The notes below the pieces were generated by a model, which was not told where the DNA came from, did no database searches, and worked only from the letters and a program-made list of their open reading frames with translations. From Zygnema cylindricum (lineage: Eukaryota; Streptophyta; Zygnematophyceae; Zygnematales; Zygnemataceae), in the NCBI GenBank assembly GCA_037447655.1, contig JBBHKE010002304.1, forward strand, positions 62,001 to 126,000: a stretch of 64,000 bases of DNA, written 5' to 3'. The stretch's first letter is position 1; each line of letters begins with the position of its first letter. Shown here piece by piece: positions 12,301-23,580 of the stretch. The translations under genes were made by a program, and so were the position numbers.

Positions 12301-12638
12301 TTGGCGCCTCCTGGCAGTCCTCCGATAAGCCTAATAATTGATGGGAAGCTGAATTCCAGAAACTGCCAAAATATTGGGGCATAAATGTAGTTAGCTATAA
12401 TTAAATTTGCACGAATTCTCAAACAACCAAAACAGAAATTCGGGAATTACCGGTGTAAAATTTTTGAATAGCAAAGCCGTATCAATATCCATCGTACAAT
12501 TTTGAATTTTCTGCTTTATGTATGGCCTAATAATTTATTAATTAATTATAGACTTTGTTTTTACTTCGGTTTCGAAAAACATTTTAACCCAGTGATTTCT
12601 ATTATTTTTATTTATTCCTGAAACGCTACAGTACAGTA
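9331..12638. other. Intergenic DNA rich in GTACGG words
   Basis: No gene was recognised. From 9361 to 9830 the word GTACGGA(CA) occurs repeatedly ('gtacggacattc', 'tgtacggacaatg', 'gtacggacgg', 'gtacggacatag', 'gtacggaagt', 'gtacggacatcg', 'gtacggatat'). A plus-strand phrase near 11689-11715 ('attagagattcgagacccttgcc') resembles one near 26291-26315, suggesting an uncharacterised dispersed repeat. The rest is AT-rich with only short frames. Confidence 0.45.
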
Positions 12639-12856
12639 CACCGTGTATCTCTATTAGGGTTAATGTTTTTTTCGCCACTTAAAACATATTTTCTCCGTAC
12701 ACACTTGTCCAATTCTCACTTTGAGACCGCCAATCGGAAGCTGAGAAATCGTACATTTCCATCGCAACCGTCAGATCTACAATCCGACAAGTGTGTACGG
12801 AGAAAATATTTTTTATGTGGCGAAATAATTATTAACCCTAATAGCGATACACGGTG
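12639..12856. mobile_element. Family D MITE, palindromic sub-type, copy A (218 bp)
   Basis: Ends CACCGTGTATCTCTATTAGGG and CCCTAATAGCGATACACGGTG are flanked by TA (12637-12638 and 12857-12858). Unlike other D copies, the interior forms a long inverted repeat: 'tctccgtacacacttgtc' at about 12691-12708 and its complement 'gacaagtgtgtacggaga' near 12787-12804. The whole unit can fold into one large hairpin. Confidence 0.75.
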
Positions 12857-13391
12857 TACTGTCCTGTACTTGCGGTTGGAGGTTTAACTTTTAGGCCGTT
12901 TTTTTTTTTTTTTAACTTTTTTTTTGTTCGTTTTTCCTAACTTTTTTTTTGTTAGTGATAACTGGTACGGGACCGCTTGTCGGGACGCAAAACCTAAGTG
13001 TCCCGCAAGTACTTACGTGTGACGGACAAAGTTATAAAGATATTAAAGATAAAGTTTGTTTTACGTATTTATCCAATCAGTGATCGACACGTCGACAGAT
13101 GTTCAATATTTACCATGACGTCAAAGATTGCAAAAGGTTTCACCCCCCCGGTCACCTGATGTACTTCATTTGTAATGATGACAGAACCATATACGTCCAA
13201 AGATTTGTAGGTACAACATGCTGTAACTTTTTTGTCACGCCTAAGTTTTAGGTAACATCTATCAGTCCCTTAAAAAAAAACTAAAAATGGTCTCTCCGAT
13301 ATTTTCCTTCTCCCTTGTCCAATTTCGTACACAAAGTACGGTACGGTAAACTCCGGCTTTTCCGCTGCTTAACAGACAAGTACAGTAACTT
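12857..13391. other. Spacer between two palindromic MITEs
   Basis: Contains T-runs at 12900-12950 and no recognisable gene or RNA. Confidence 0.4.
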
Positions 13392-13607
13392 CACCGTGTA
13401 TCGCTATTAGCGTCAATGTTATTTTTGCCACATAAAACATCTTTTCTCCGTACACACTTGTCCAATTGTATATCTGACGGTTTCGATTGAAAGGTAACAT
13501 TCTCAGCTTCCGATGACGGTCGCAAATTGAAAATTGGACAAGTGTGTACAAAAAAAAGATGTTTTAAGTGGAGAAAAAATTATTAACCCTAATAGCGATA
13601 CACGATG
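13392..13607. mobile_element. Family D MITE, palindromic sub-type, copy B (216 bp)
   Basis: Starts CACCGTGTATCGCTATTAGCG and ends CCCTAATAGCGATACACGATG. Its interior matches copy A, with 'tctccgtacacacttgtccaa' and the opposing 'ttggacaagtgtgtac', but in this copy the central part is inverted relative to copy A. The TA flanks are not preserved at the right end. It lies about 540 bp from copy A. Confidence 0.7.
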
Positions 13608-15819
13608 ACTGTAGTATCGCCTGAAACTGACGAGTCGACTGCTTCCAATTTTTTTCGTCGGTGGGTGAACTTATCTGGCGTTTCGGGGGCATGTCAGAAA
13701 TTTTCTGCTGCCCGAAGCATGTTGCGTCCAGTATTTAACCCGATTGTAAACATTTTCACCCGGGAACACGTAACAGCCGGTCTTTTTACGTGGCACTATT
13801 TTATTCGTTAGACGAATTTTTAATGGAACCTGTCAATATATCTTTGACACCATTCTTGCCGACGACAGCAAACAGAAACTTGTTTGACACGTGTGAACTT
13901 CGCGCTAAGGGCGGATTTTTAAGGGTTTTTCAGGAGTTTTTAGGTGTTTTTAAGGTTTTTTATGGCTTTTAAAGGAGTTTTAAAGGGTTTTTTAGAGATT
14001 TTTAGGAGTTTTTTATGAGTTTTTTAGGGTTTATATAGGGCGGGTTGGCATCTCGGGCTTTATTGCATTATGTTCGCTGGCGTATTAATTAAATTTTAGG
14101 ACATGTGACAAAAAAATCTTAACTTTTTGGTCCCGACATTGAAGTAAAATCTATGTAACATGTTTGTGTGATGACACACCGACCTATGAGACCTAAATTT
14201 GTCGGTTACCAGAATAGGTAAGACGTTCTCGGAATGACACGTGTAAACATCTTGTAATTTTGTTGACTCAGAGATTCATCTATATTAAATTTGATGCTAA
14301 TTACAAATTTTTGATTTTATTCTCTCTGAAGGTTATGATTAGTACAAAACACGTTAACAGACTGTACGGACACGATGGACTGACTTCTTAAAACGGGGGG
14401 ACGCGCTCTTCGAATACACGTGTTTCTTGAGATTTTTTTTGGGGGGGGAGGGGAGTTTAACAACGACAAAATAACTTTGGCGTACACGGCACGGCTTACA
14501 AAAACAAAAAAAACAAAAAAAAAAACCTTCACAAGTACGGAAGGCGGAAAGCCCACACTACTAAAGTTAACGATCAGGTCAAGCAATAAAGTGAATGAAA
14601 CGAAGCGTACAGAAACCCTAAAAGTCAAAAAATAAGTACAGCACTGTACGAAAAACAAAATAAATGAAGTACGTAATTGAATATACAACATATATATTTT
14701 GTCGTAATATAATGTACAAAACGTGAACAGTGCAAAGATATCTCGCATCTGTCAACCCTGGTGGCAGTTGAAATCGAAACGTTCGTTTATTTTTAGTGCG
14801 CTTTGAATCTAAACGTGCGCTTTTGTACATAGCGCGAAATGATATAATACTTACGAACCGTCGATAAATTTTTTGGACGGTTCTCTTACCCCCGCGTTTT
14901 TTCTGTATTTTTACGATCCCTTTTTTTGTTTTTTTCTGAAAAACTAGTTCAAACTTATTTAGTGCGACCTGCCCGATGACACAGCATGTGAAAAAAAAAG
15001 AAATATGAAGTCGACTTCGTACTAAAAATTGTTATTTAAAGGGGATCAAAATCCCCCAATTGCTTAAAAATAATCTAAGATTTTCACGGGCAGGTGAAAA
15101 AAAAACTTGAATGCTGGTACATCTCAACGAATAAAAATGATGCCAAACAAGAAATTCCTGAGATTCCCTTATTCCCAACAGAGAATCATCATTTCGTACA
15201 ATAATTCCGTACGACCTAAGGACTCCTCTACAAAAACATTGACCTCAGGTGCTTGCTTATTTTGTCGTTTAGCTCTCGAATTGACTATCCTACCAAGGCG
15301 TGCAAATTCTGCGGTACTTCTGCCGTGTCACCACTGAAACAGCCACAAAAAGACAAAACATAAGGAACTTTTGTCCGCTTTGAGGCGTCACATGACGTCA
15401 TCATATATGACTTCATAATTACAAACAGAAACGTAAGAGATTTCGTACTATTTCGTACAGTTCATCGACCAAGTCACCCACGACAGCAACAATTCGCCAC
15501 CGCCGGCAATTTTGTCGTGGATCATAAACCCGAAAGAAAACAATGTGAAAAATAAATGCCAGTCTGGCAATTCGTCGTACTGTAGCATGTGCATGACGTA
15601 CCGAATCGCCTAGTTTGTCGGTTACTCTTGAGATCGGTCGGCTGCAGCCAGTTCTAATCCGACGTTCGAGACACGACGTCGAGATCTTGCGAAGGTTCAT
15701 GTGCATCTCGTTGGTCGTTCAAATGTCGACACGTGTCAGAGAGTTTGCTCATGTGCATCCGAGGAGCTGGCATCATCATTGATGGAAAGTGCCGCGGATT
15801 GGCGTTTCAGGATTGGTGC
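13608..15819. other. Intergenic DNA with TTTTAGG-like run
   Basis: No gene was recognised. At about 13916-14035 there is a degenerate run of 'ttttaggagttttt/ttttaagg' units, vaguely telomere-like. Between 14300 and 14830 the strand is full of T-runs and gives several open but unconserved frames. Confidence 0.4.
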
Positions 15820-16440
15820 GTTCACACCATAGTTCAAAAGTAGGTGACCGTATGCCCATACAATATGCCTATTGTATGCAAAACCATAGTTGTTCAAATC
15901 GCGCGATTTTTTCCTTTTTCCCGATTGAAACGTATAATTCGTGACTTTTGAAAAAATCGTAAAAAAACGTGTACTGTAAACTGAAACTGACAATTTACGG
16001 GAACCTGTAAACAAATTACTGTAACTGTACATTTTTTTACGGATATGTACGGAATATAACGGGAAACATGCGTCGTACATATTGGTACTTTCTGTTCAGT
16101 GAACTGAACAGAAATACCACTGAAGCTGTACGTTATATAATCGAAAATGTAGGGACATTTTCGAAATGAGACGTTGAACGTCACAATAATTTCGCGCATT
16201 CAGTTTGAAATTTGTACGGGCGTCTTCTTCAATTTTTTTTGAAAGAAGTCGCCATGGAACATTGAAAACGAAACCGCGAGGAAGCCGCTTCCCCATATCC
16301 TACCCTCTTCCCTCCCAAGCTTTTTACTATCCTCGGCCATGTCTGTCTGTCAGATCCTCCTCCCTCCCTAGCTTTTTACTATCCTCGGCCATGCCTGTCT
16401 GCCAGATAGGCTCGGACAGACGAAATTTCATAAAATTTTG

Positions 16441-16510
16441 CCTTCATGGCATTCGAACTCGGATACGTCAAGTGCGCAGTGTACCTCAAGGTGAACGTCT
16501 GGACTACCAG
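16441..16510 (-). other. tRNA-like module with B-box, inside family B element
   Basis: On the minus strand this reads as a decayed tRNA-like segment with GAGTTCGAATGCC, resembling the RNA polymerase III B-box GGTTCGANTCC. It aligns with a better-preserved version at 28071-28123 in copy 2, including the shared phrase GTAGTCC before it and GAAGG after it. It is not a functional tRNA: no full cloverleaf can be drawn. Confidence 0.45.
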
Positions 16511-16533
16511 TTAGTGAAGAAGTTCCGATACTA

Positions 16534-16732
16534 CACCGCGAATCGTTATTAGCGTTATGAACTCTATATCGGCACCTCAAAATTTTGACATTAATACCTT
16601 AAATAGAATAAACTACACTATTTAAGGATGTGGACCATAATCTGCCACGTCTCCTGGCACTAAATTAGAATGAATGACGCTAATTTTTTCTTTACACTAA
16701 TAATTTCTCAACGCTAATAACGATTCGCGGTG
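16534..16732. mobile_element. Family D MITE, type copy (199 bp)
   Basis: Ends CACCGCGAATCGTTATTAGCG and CGCTAATAACGATTCGCGGTG form a perfect inverted repeat, and both sides are flanked by TA (16532-16533, 16733-16734). The interior includes 'ttaaggatgtggaccataatctgcc', shared with copies 26786-26982 and 49114-49312, in opposite orientation in those two. Short size, terminal repeats and a TA duplication fit a Tc1/mariner-type MITE. That assignment is inference, since no transposase was seen. Confidence 0.85.
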
Positions 16733-17974
16733 TAGCGGAGAGTGTGATAAAAATTTAAAGAGTTTATTGTTTTACTCCTCATTTAACGGGAAAAACTTGC
16801 AAACTGCGTTATATGTAATAGTTTTTTGTTTTTTAATGTACGGAATAGTACGGAAGGAAATTCATTAACGATTTTTTGCGATTTTAACAAAAAATTCAAT
16901 GCGTTTGTTACGTATAATTCGTCGCGTACGGTACGTTCGTAATAATCGTCGTGAACAACTATGTGCAAAACATACAATATGGCCTTAAGACCCATATTGT
17001 ATTGGCCGCAAAATGAAATAAAATTGAAACAGGGTTGAATTGCACATGGATCGATAGAGAATTAAACGTCATATCTAAATTTGAAAAAAAAATCGGACAA
17101 ATAAATCTTTTTCTGTGAGTTTTAAGAGACTTTTTATTTAAACCGTCAGATTTGGACGATCTGACGGTCGTTGATGAAAGTAACGATATAAGAAGATCAC
17201 ATGAAAAGCCCATAACACAACTTACGATAGGACTATCGTCAGATTCGGACGATCGGACGGTCGCTGATGAAAGTAGCGATCTAAGAAGATCACATGGAAT
17301 GCCCGTAACACAACTTACGCTAAAGGCGGCCTACAAAAGGCCTACCAAAAAACGCCTACTTTTGAACTATGGTTCACACGCGTCCTAAAGGTGCAGTTAT
17401 TTTTCGTACGAGCCGAAATAATGTGTACGGACAGTCTACAGAAAAAGTACAGTACTTTATAGTACGTTACATTACAGTACATTACAATACTAAAATCGCA
17501 GTTATTTCGTACGAGCCGCAATAATGAATAATGTGTACTAACACCATGGTTGTTCAAACTAGTGTTGGGTATCGGGTAGTTTCATATCGCGATAATTTTC
17601 ATATATCAAATATCGATCGAGGAAAGTCTTCGATATATCATACCGCGACCAGCATAAATTATCGCGATATATATCGCGATATATTGTATTTTATAAAATA
17701 AAAATTTTATTTAATATGTTGTTTTAGCGATAACGACAATTTTTTTGAAACACGACGTACGATGTGATTTTCGTTCCGTGACTTAAAAGGTAACGCCGCA
17801 AAATGTAACTGACGAAAAAGTACTAATACTTTAATACTAATTCATATAGTTACTTATTTAGTACGTACTACGGTACAGAGCTTCACATATGAAAACTTCA
17901 AACCCACACTAATTTAGTCAAAGTATGATATGAAAAAAAAAAATTTGCAGACTGTTCGTTTCAGGCATGAATTT

Positions 17975-18245
17975 TTATTATTATTTTTATTTATTATTTT
18001 TTGAAGTGTACAAAATGAGAATTCTTATAATTATTTTTATTCAATATTTCATGAAGTGTATAACATGTGATATTTTATTCTTATTTTTATTAATCATTTT
18101 ATGAAGTGTAAAAAATGTGAGTTTTAATTATTATTCTTATTTATTATTTTTTAAAGTGTATAAAATGTGAACTTTTATTCTTATTATTATTAATTATTTT
18201 TTGAAGTGTACAAATTGTAAAATCCTATTCTTATTTTTATTAATT
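17975..18245 (+). repeat. Minisatellite, unit about 50 bp, five copies
   Basis: Five degenerate copies of a unit centred on 'tttttgaagtgtacaaaatg' followed by 'ttattcttatttttatt', at about 18003, 18051, 18102, 18153 and 18202. It lies within the family C element. Confidence 0.7.
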
Positions 18246-18354
18246 GGAGTAGCAGTAGTTGGTACTAACTGCTGCAGTAGCACTACCTGTAGACTGGCAG
18301 CAACAGCTAGTACTTCTGGCAGCAGCTAATACTTCTGGCAGCAATAGTAGCTAG

Positions 18355-19381
18355 TGTTGTTCTACAACCACCGTTGCAGGAGGAGAACCAGCAGTAGTAG
18401 TGGAAGTAGACATGAAAAACAGTGGAAACTATCAAAGTACCTAATCAACAACCAACTTTGAACATACACAAAATATGACTCAGATAGCCAAAATGCCTCA
18501 AATATGCCACAGTGATAAACAATACAATAAAATGACAATTCCCAAAATTGCAGCCCAAATGACCTAGTAAACCATAAGATATGATGAGTGGAAGTTTCCC
18601 AAAAATTGCCCTTAGAAAATCATATTCCCAATACTGGATACTACAAAATTGGCCAAGTCCTAAGTTATATACTCACAGTGTGTATCTACTGATCTACACT
18701 AATTTGGGTAACTATTACTACGGTTATTATCCTGACTAACGACAACGCATCCTACCTGTACGTCACTGTACATCAAAACCCTAATTATAACTTTCTAAAA
18801 ACCTGCTTAATGGAACACTATTTTTTATTACACTAAAATACAAAACAATGTTATTCAGATATTTCCAGATATTGTACCGGTCACAAAACGTTCCAACCGT
18901 ACACAAAACGTTCCAAATGCTTAGTCAACGAGAGTCGCTAAAATCCAGTCGAATGTGGTCGTATAGTACGAAGCACCTGAGTGCTTCGTCACTTGTGGTC
19001 CTACGCGAATCATGCTTGTGGTCCCCCGTGAATCACGCTTGTGGTCCCAAGTGAATCGCGTCCGTTGGAACAAATTCAATCGACGATGGTACCGTCGAAT
19101 TGTACCATTTATTTCCGGAATACCCGGTTCAGATCATGTTCGTCCGATCTTGTGAATCATATCGTCAACTACGTGACGCGTGTGGCTGACTGTCGGCGCC
19201 ACTCCGAAAAACCTGCATACGTTCTTTTGTCGACACGTGTCTTGTAAAAGTACAATACACTCTATTGTACTTTATGCTACTGTAACGCTAATTAATGTAA
19301 ATATTATAGTAGACTACTTAGAAAAATAATCTATTTATTTTACCCATATTTACTGAAATAAAGATTTTATAAATCACAACA
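18355..19381 (-). repeat. Copia 3' LTR (1027 bp)
   Basis: In element orientation it begins TGTTGTGATTTATAAAATC at 19381, directly after the polypurine tract, and ends GTAGAACAACA at 18355. It pairs with the 5' LTR at 23522-24547. Confidence 0.93.
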
Positions 19382-19389
19382 CTCCCCTT
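19382..19389 (-). other. Copia polypurine tract
   Basis: AAGGGGAG on the minus strand directly abuts the TGTTG start of the 3' LTR, where the plus-strand primer is expected. Confidence 0.85.
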
Positions 19390-19404
19390 AATCTTTAGAC
19401 TCAG

Positions 19405-22400
19405 TTACTCACTTAGTCCAATAGCATCTCTGCAAAATTGTAACTTAGGAGCAGGATGGGCTTTTGTTAACATGTCAGCTACCATCTTCTCGTCCGGTAA
19501 ATAACATAACTTAACGACTTTTGCAAGTACTTTTTCTCTAACAAAGTGAAGTCTAACATCCATGTGTTTTCTCTTAAAGTGATGGCTGGGGTTAGAGGCA
19601 ATTGCAATGGCCGCATGGTTGTTACACCAGATAGCTTGAGGACCAGTTTGCATGTACCCAAGTTCTTGTAAAACGAACTTGACCCATAGGAGCTCTTTGA
19701 GGGCGGAAGCTGCTGCCATATATTCTGAATCCATTATGGATTGAGCTGTAACCTTCTGTAATTTACTACTCCTGCAGCAAGTTCCGTCTCCAATCTTCAA
19801 AACAAAGCCGGTCGTAGATTTCCGGCTTGGCATGTCTCCATAGCTAGCAAAGCTCCACGTCTGTATTTTCACCTCTCCTCCTCCGAGTACAAGCTTAAGA
19901 TTTCGAGTACCAGCAAGATATCTCAGCACCCTTTTTGTTGCTTCCCAGTCTGCATTTTTAGGATTCTGCAAACTTCTTCTAAAGACCCCCACAGCTGCTG
20001 CAATATCAGGTCTCGTACAATTCATAAAATATATAAGACTTCCAACTACCTGTCTATATGGCTTTGAAGCCATAAACTCCTCCTCCCCTGACTCTAGACT
20101 CTTACACACCATAATGCCTGACTCTGAATCCATTCCTTCCAATTTTTGCCTGAATTCCATGGGAGGTATAGATCCCTTTACATCTTTCATTTCAAATCTT
20201 TCCAACATGTTACCTATTGCTTGTTTTTGAGTTAACATAATCAGCCTTTTGTTCTTGTCTCTTTCGACCTGTATTCCTAAAATATACTTGGCCTCACTGA
20301 GGTCCTTCATCTTGAACCTAGACCTTAAAGCCGTTTTAATGCGGTTTATTTCATCCATTGGCTTACTTATTAATAATAAGTCATCCACATATACAACAAT
20401 GTATAGTATCACATCCTCCTCTTGTAGAACATATACACAATGATTGAGCTAATTCTCTTAAATCCCAGACTAGTCAAAAACTCATCTAATTTCAAATTCC
20501 ACTGACGCGGGGCTTGTTCTAGCCCATACAAAGATTTCATCAATTTACACACTAATTCTTCCTTTCCTTTTTCAAGTACATTTAAAGTTGTTTCATATAA
20601 ATGGTTTATTCTAACTCTCCATGCAAAAAGGCAGTTTTAACATCCATTTGTTGTATTTCCATATTGTCTATAGGCGCTAGACTTAGCAAAATTCTGACAG
20701 TGGGAAATCTGACAACTGGAGAGAAGGTTTTCTCAAAGTCAATACCTTCTTTTTGATTATACCCCTTGGCCACTAGTCTGGCCTTATACCTTTCGATGGT
20801 GTTGTCCAAGTTCAGCTTCACCTTGAATACCCATTTGCTGTCGATGGCTTTTCTGCTCGGAGGAAGATCCACCAACTCCCATGTCTCTGCCTCCATAGTA
20901 GACTTCATTTCATCGTTTGCCGCCTCGATCCATCGATTTTTCTCTCCGGTGATGAGAAGGCCTCCTGGATAGTTAGAGGCTTTTATGTAGCTGTAGAAAA
21001 AGCAAAGTGAGAGCTTGCTTGCAGACGGTTGTTAGATCTTTTTCCCCCTGGAAATTTTGAGGCTGAGATCGTCGACAACCTCTGATATTTCTGTTTAGTG
21101 TGAACCGTAACTTGATCTGGTACATAGTCTGTAGTAGTTCCTTCCACTTGAGGCGTAGCTTGTGGTGAACCATCCTGTAAAGGCACCAGAGGAATTGAAA
21201 GAAGAGGTGTCCCACTTACCAGTGGAAAGTAGACTCGCTGCGTATGGTGAAAAATGACATATTCTTGCTTTTCCTAAGCCGGTTGATCTGGCATTTCAAA
21301 AAGGTCAACCGAATCCTGTTCATCTTTAATCTAGATATTCCTAGAAATATTCACTTTCTGTTTCTCAAATACAAAAACTCTATATCTTTTTGCATTATCA
21401 TCATACCCCATAAAAATTCCTGGTAAGCCCTTAGCCTCCATTTTCCATCTATCCTTTGAAGTATCTAGAATAAAACACTTGCTGCAAAAGACTTTAAAGT
21501 GGCTAACGTCAGGTTTCTCTCCTGTCCAAAGCTCATAAGGTGTGGTGCTAACAGATCTAGAAGCAATTATGTTCCTAATATAAACAGCATAGTTCATTGA
21601 TTCAACGCATAATTTCAAATCTAGCCCTTTATGTGCAAGCATGGATCGAGCACTCTCTGTCACTGTCCTATTTAATCTTTCAAAAACACCATTCTGTTTT
21701 GGTGTATATGTAACCGTAAGATTGTGACTAATACCTTCTTCAATGAGAAATTCTTCGAATTCCTTTGATGTGTATTCGCCCCCATTGTCCGATCTCAACG
21801 CCAAGATTGGAACTCCATGAAGTTTTTCCGCCCACGCTTTGTAATGTTTGAAGTGAGTGATCACTCCACTTTTATGTTGCATGAAGTAGACTTTAGTGTA
21901 CCTGGAGTAGTCATCTGTGAATGTAACCATATAGTGGACACCTCTAGCTGAAGCCACTTGTGAAGGACCGAGAACATCAGAGTGTATTAGCTGCAGAATT
22001 TTCTCCGATCTGTGGTCTGTTTCCTGTGGAGATGGCAATTTGTGAATCTTGCCAAGTGAACAACCATCACATGATTTTATAGGATGAGAACTGAGAGAAA
22101 CTCCCTCGATTTTTCCCGAATTCACCATTTTCTTAAGACTATCATAATTTATATGTCATAATCTTTTATGCCACAACTCATTGTTAGATTAGACACTAGA
22201 GTACAGAACATCATTTTCTTTATATTCAGCCATGTCCGTCCGGTACATTTTGCTAGCATCTCTAGTTCCTGTTACTGCTACTTTCCCTTTCTTGCCAACC
22301 ACTTGTCTCCCACCTTTCAGAAGAACTTCAAAGCCTTTGCTCTCCACTAATGATGTAGAAAATAAAGTTTTCTTAAAGTCTGGAACATACAAAACATTGT

Positions 22401-23580
22401 GAATGGTTCTCTCTACCGACTTTCCCCCCACATCTACCATCAAAGATACATCACCCTGAGCTGAGGTTTGAACACTCATGCCACAAGCATAATAAATACT
22501 CCTTGGAGATGTTTGTTGCAGATTTGCAAAAGCTGCTTTGTTCCAACACATATGGGTATACGCTCCCGTGTCCATGATCCATCCTGCATCTTTTAGACCC
22601 TCCATTGCAGCCGCCATAGCAAAGAGCTCCTCCTCCTCTTGCTCATTGAAGCTTAAAGACTCATCTGCATCAGTTGCCGAAGCTGAGAAAAGAGCATTTC
22701 CACGGGAAGGATTTCCAGAAAAGCCTTTGTGATACTGGCTTTGCTGCCAACCTGGCCTGTATAAACCTGTTTCATTAGCCTTCTTCAGTTTAGGGCAGTA
22801 CCTGTATCAATGACCCTTTTCAGAACAATAAAAACAAGGTGTAGTAGATGACCTATTCTGTCTCTCATTAAATTGATTTTGATTCTGGTTAAATTGACTC
22901 CTGTTCTGATTAATCTGATTTCTTTTGTCAAAGTCTGTGGCAAATGCTTCAACTTTTCCTTCTCCTTCAAAGAGTTTAGTATTAGTCTTTTCCTCCAATA
23001 TAAGATTATACGCTAATTGAAATGACCAGGTAGCTTTATCATGACTCTTTAATTGAACAAACACACCCTTCATGCTACTAGGGAGACCTTTAATAAGCAG
23101 AGCTGCTTGTTGAAACTCAGGAAATGACCCCCCAGCAGAAGAGTGAGAATCAACAAGGGCACGAAAATTGTCAGAATACTTGACCATTGTTTCCCCTGAG
23201 TATTTGTATCCCCAAATTTTTCCAGCCACCAACAACTCCTCTTGAACATTCGCTTTCTCAAAAGCGGATTTTAGTGATGTCCAAATCTCACTTGCCTTCT
23301 TCATTTTCAGTCGTGACATGACCAAATTTTATGAAATACAAAGAATTAGATTGTTCCTTGCCATTGAATTCTTTTTCGCCCAAGATGGATTTGTTTCATC
23401 AAGGGAGCCATCCAAGACCCCCAATAAGTCAGCAGTTTCAAATGACGATTCAACCATCGCCGCCCAGTAAGCATACTTTTGGCCATTGAAGATAGGAATT
23501 CTTGACGAAAGGCCCATAACCTGTTGTTCTACAACCACCGTTGCAGGAGGAGAACCAGCAGTAGTAGTGGAAGTAGACAT
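19405..23580 (-). pseudogene. Copia gag-pol, interrupted by stops and frameshifts
   Basis: The minus strand reads, in order: gag with a C-x2-C-x4-H zinc knuckle (about 23580-22807); protease with DTGA (22189-22617); integrase with an H-x-x-x-x-x-H region, the D-D-E core (HSDVLG, RSDNGGEY, NGVFERLNRT) at 21331-22190; reverse transcriptase with [36 protein letters not shown] and YVDD (20300-20910); and RNase H with MDSEYMAA and KHMDVR (19405-20412). Breaks include a frame change after gag residue 83, a TGA in the zinc knuckle just after its His, TAA and TGA before and within the integrase zinc site, and several stops between 20606 and 20412. The RNase H 'ADWAGD' region is shortened, and the usual Asp in C-D-N is Asn (CNNHAAI). 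The element cannot make a normal polyprotein. Confidence 0.92.
23511..23521 (-). other. Copia primer-binding site, anticodon region of initiator tRNA-Met
   Basis: GGTTATGGGCC follows the 5' LTR directly on the minus strand. It is complementary to the GGCCCATAACC anticodon-arm sequence of plant initiator tRNA-Met, not to its 3' end. This half-tRNA priming mode is known from Drosophila copia. The same motif occurs in the LTR array at 38021-38034 and 40376-40389. Confidence 0.8.

Larger units (their letters stand above)
15885..16963. mobile_element. hAT-like non-autonomous element, family B, copy 1
   Basis: Inserted inside family A copy 1. Terminal repeats CATAGTTGTTCA and TGAACAACTATG are bounded by 8-bp duplications TGCAAAAC (15877-15884 and 16964-16971). 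It is the inverted-orientation relative of 27801-28585: both contain 'gaattatacgtttcaatcg', 'actgaacagaaa' and the 'tttgcgattttaac'/'aaaaaatcgttaatgaa' blocks. It carries a tRNA-like module at 16441-16510 and is itself interrupted by a family D MITE. Confidence 0.8.
15828..17371. mobile_element. hAT-like non-autonomous element, family A, copy 1 (host of nested insertions)
   Basis: Terminal inverted repeats CATAGTTCAAAAGTAGGTG and CGCCTACTTTTGAACTATG are bounded by the identical 8-bp duplications GTTCACAC (15820-15827 and 17372-17379). The interior, 16972-17371, carries two tandem copies of a segment ending 'gaagatcacatg... acacaacttacg'. A second element (family B, 15885-16963) is inserted near the left end, and a third (family D, 16534-16732) is inserted within that. 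There is no transposase. An 8-bp duplication is the hallmark of the hAT superfamily. Confidence 0.8.

Noticed and set aside
14317-14748. 143-codon minus-strand frame
   Set aside because: Phe/Val/Leu-rich translation of T-rich DNA with no domain or splice support.
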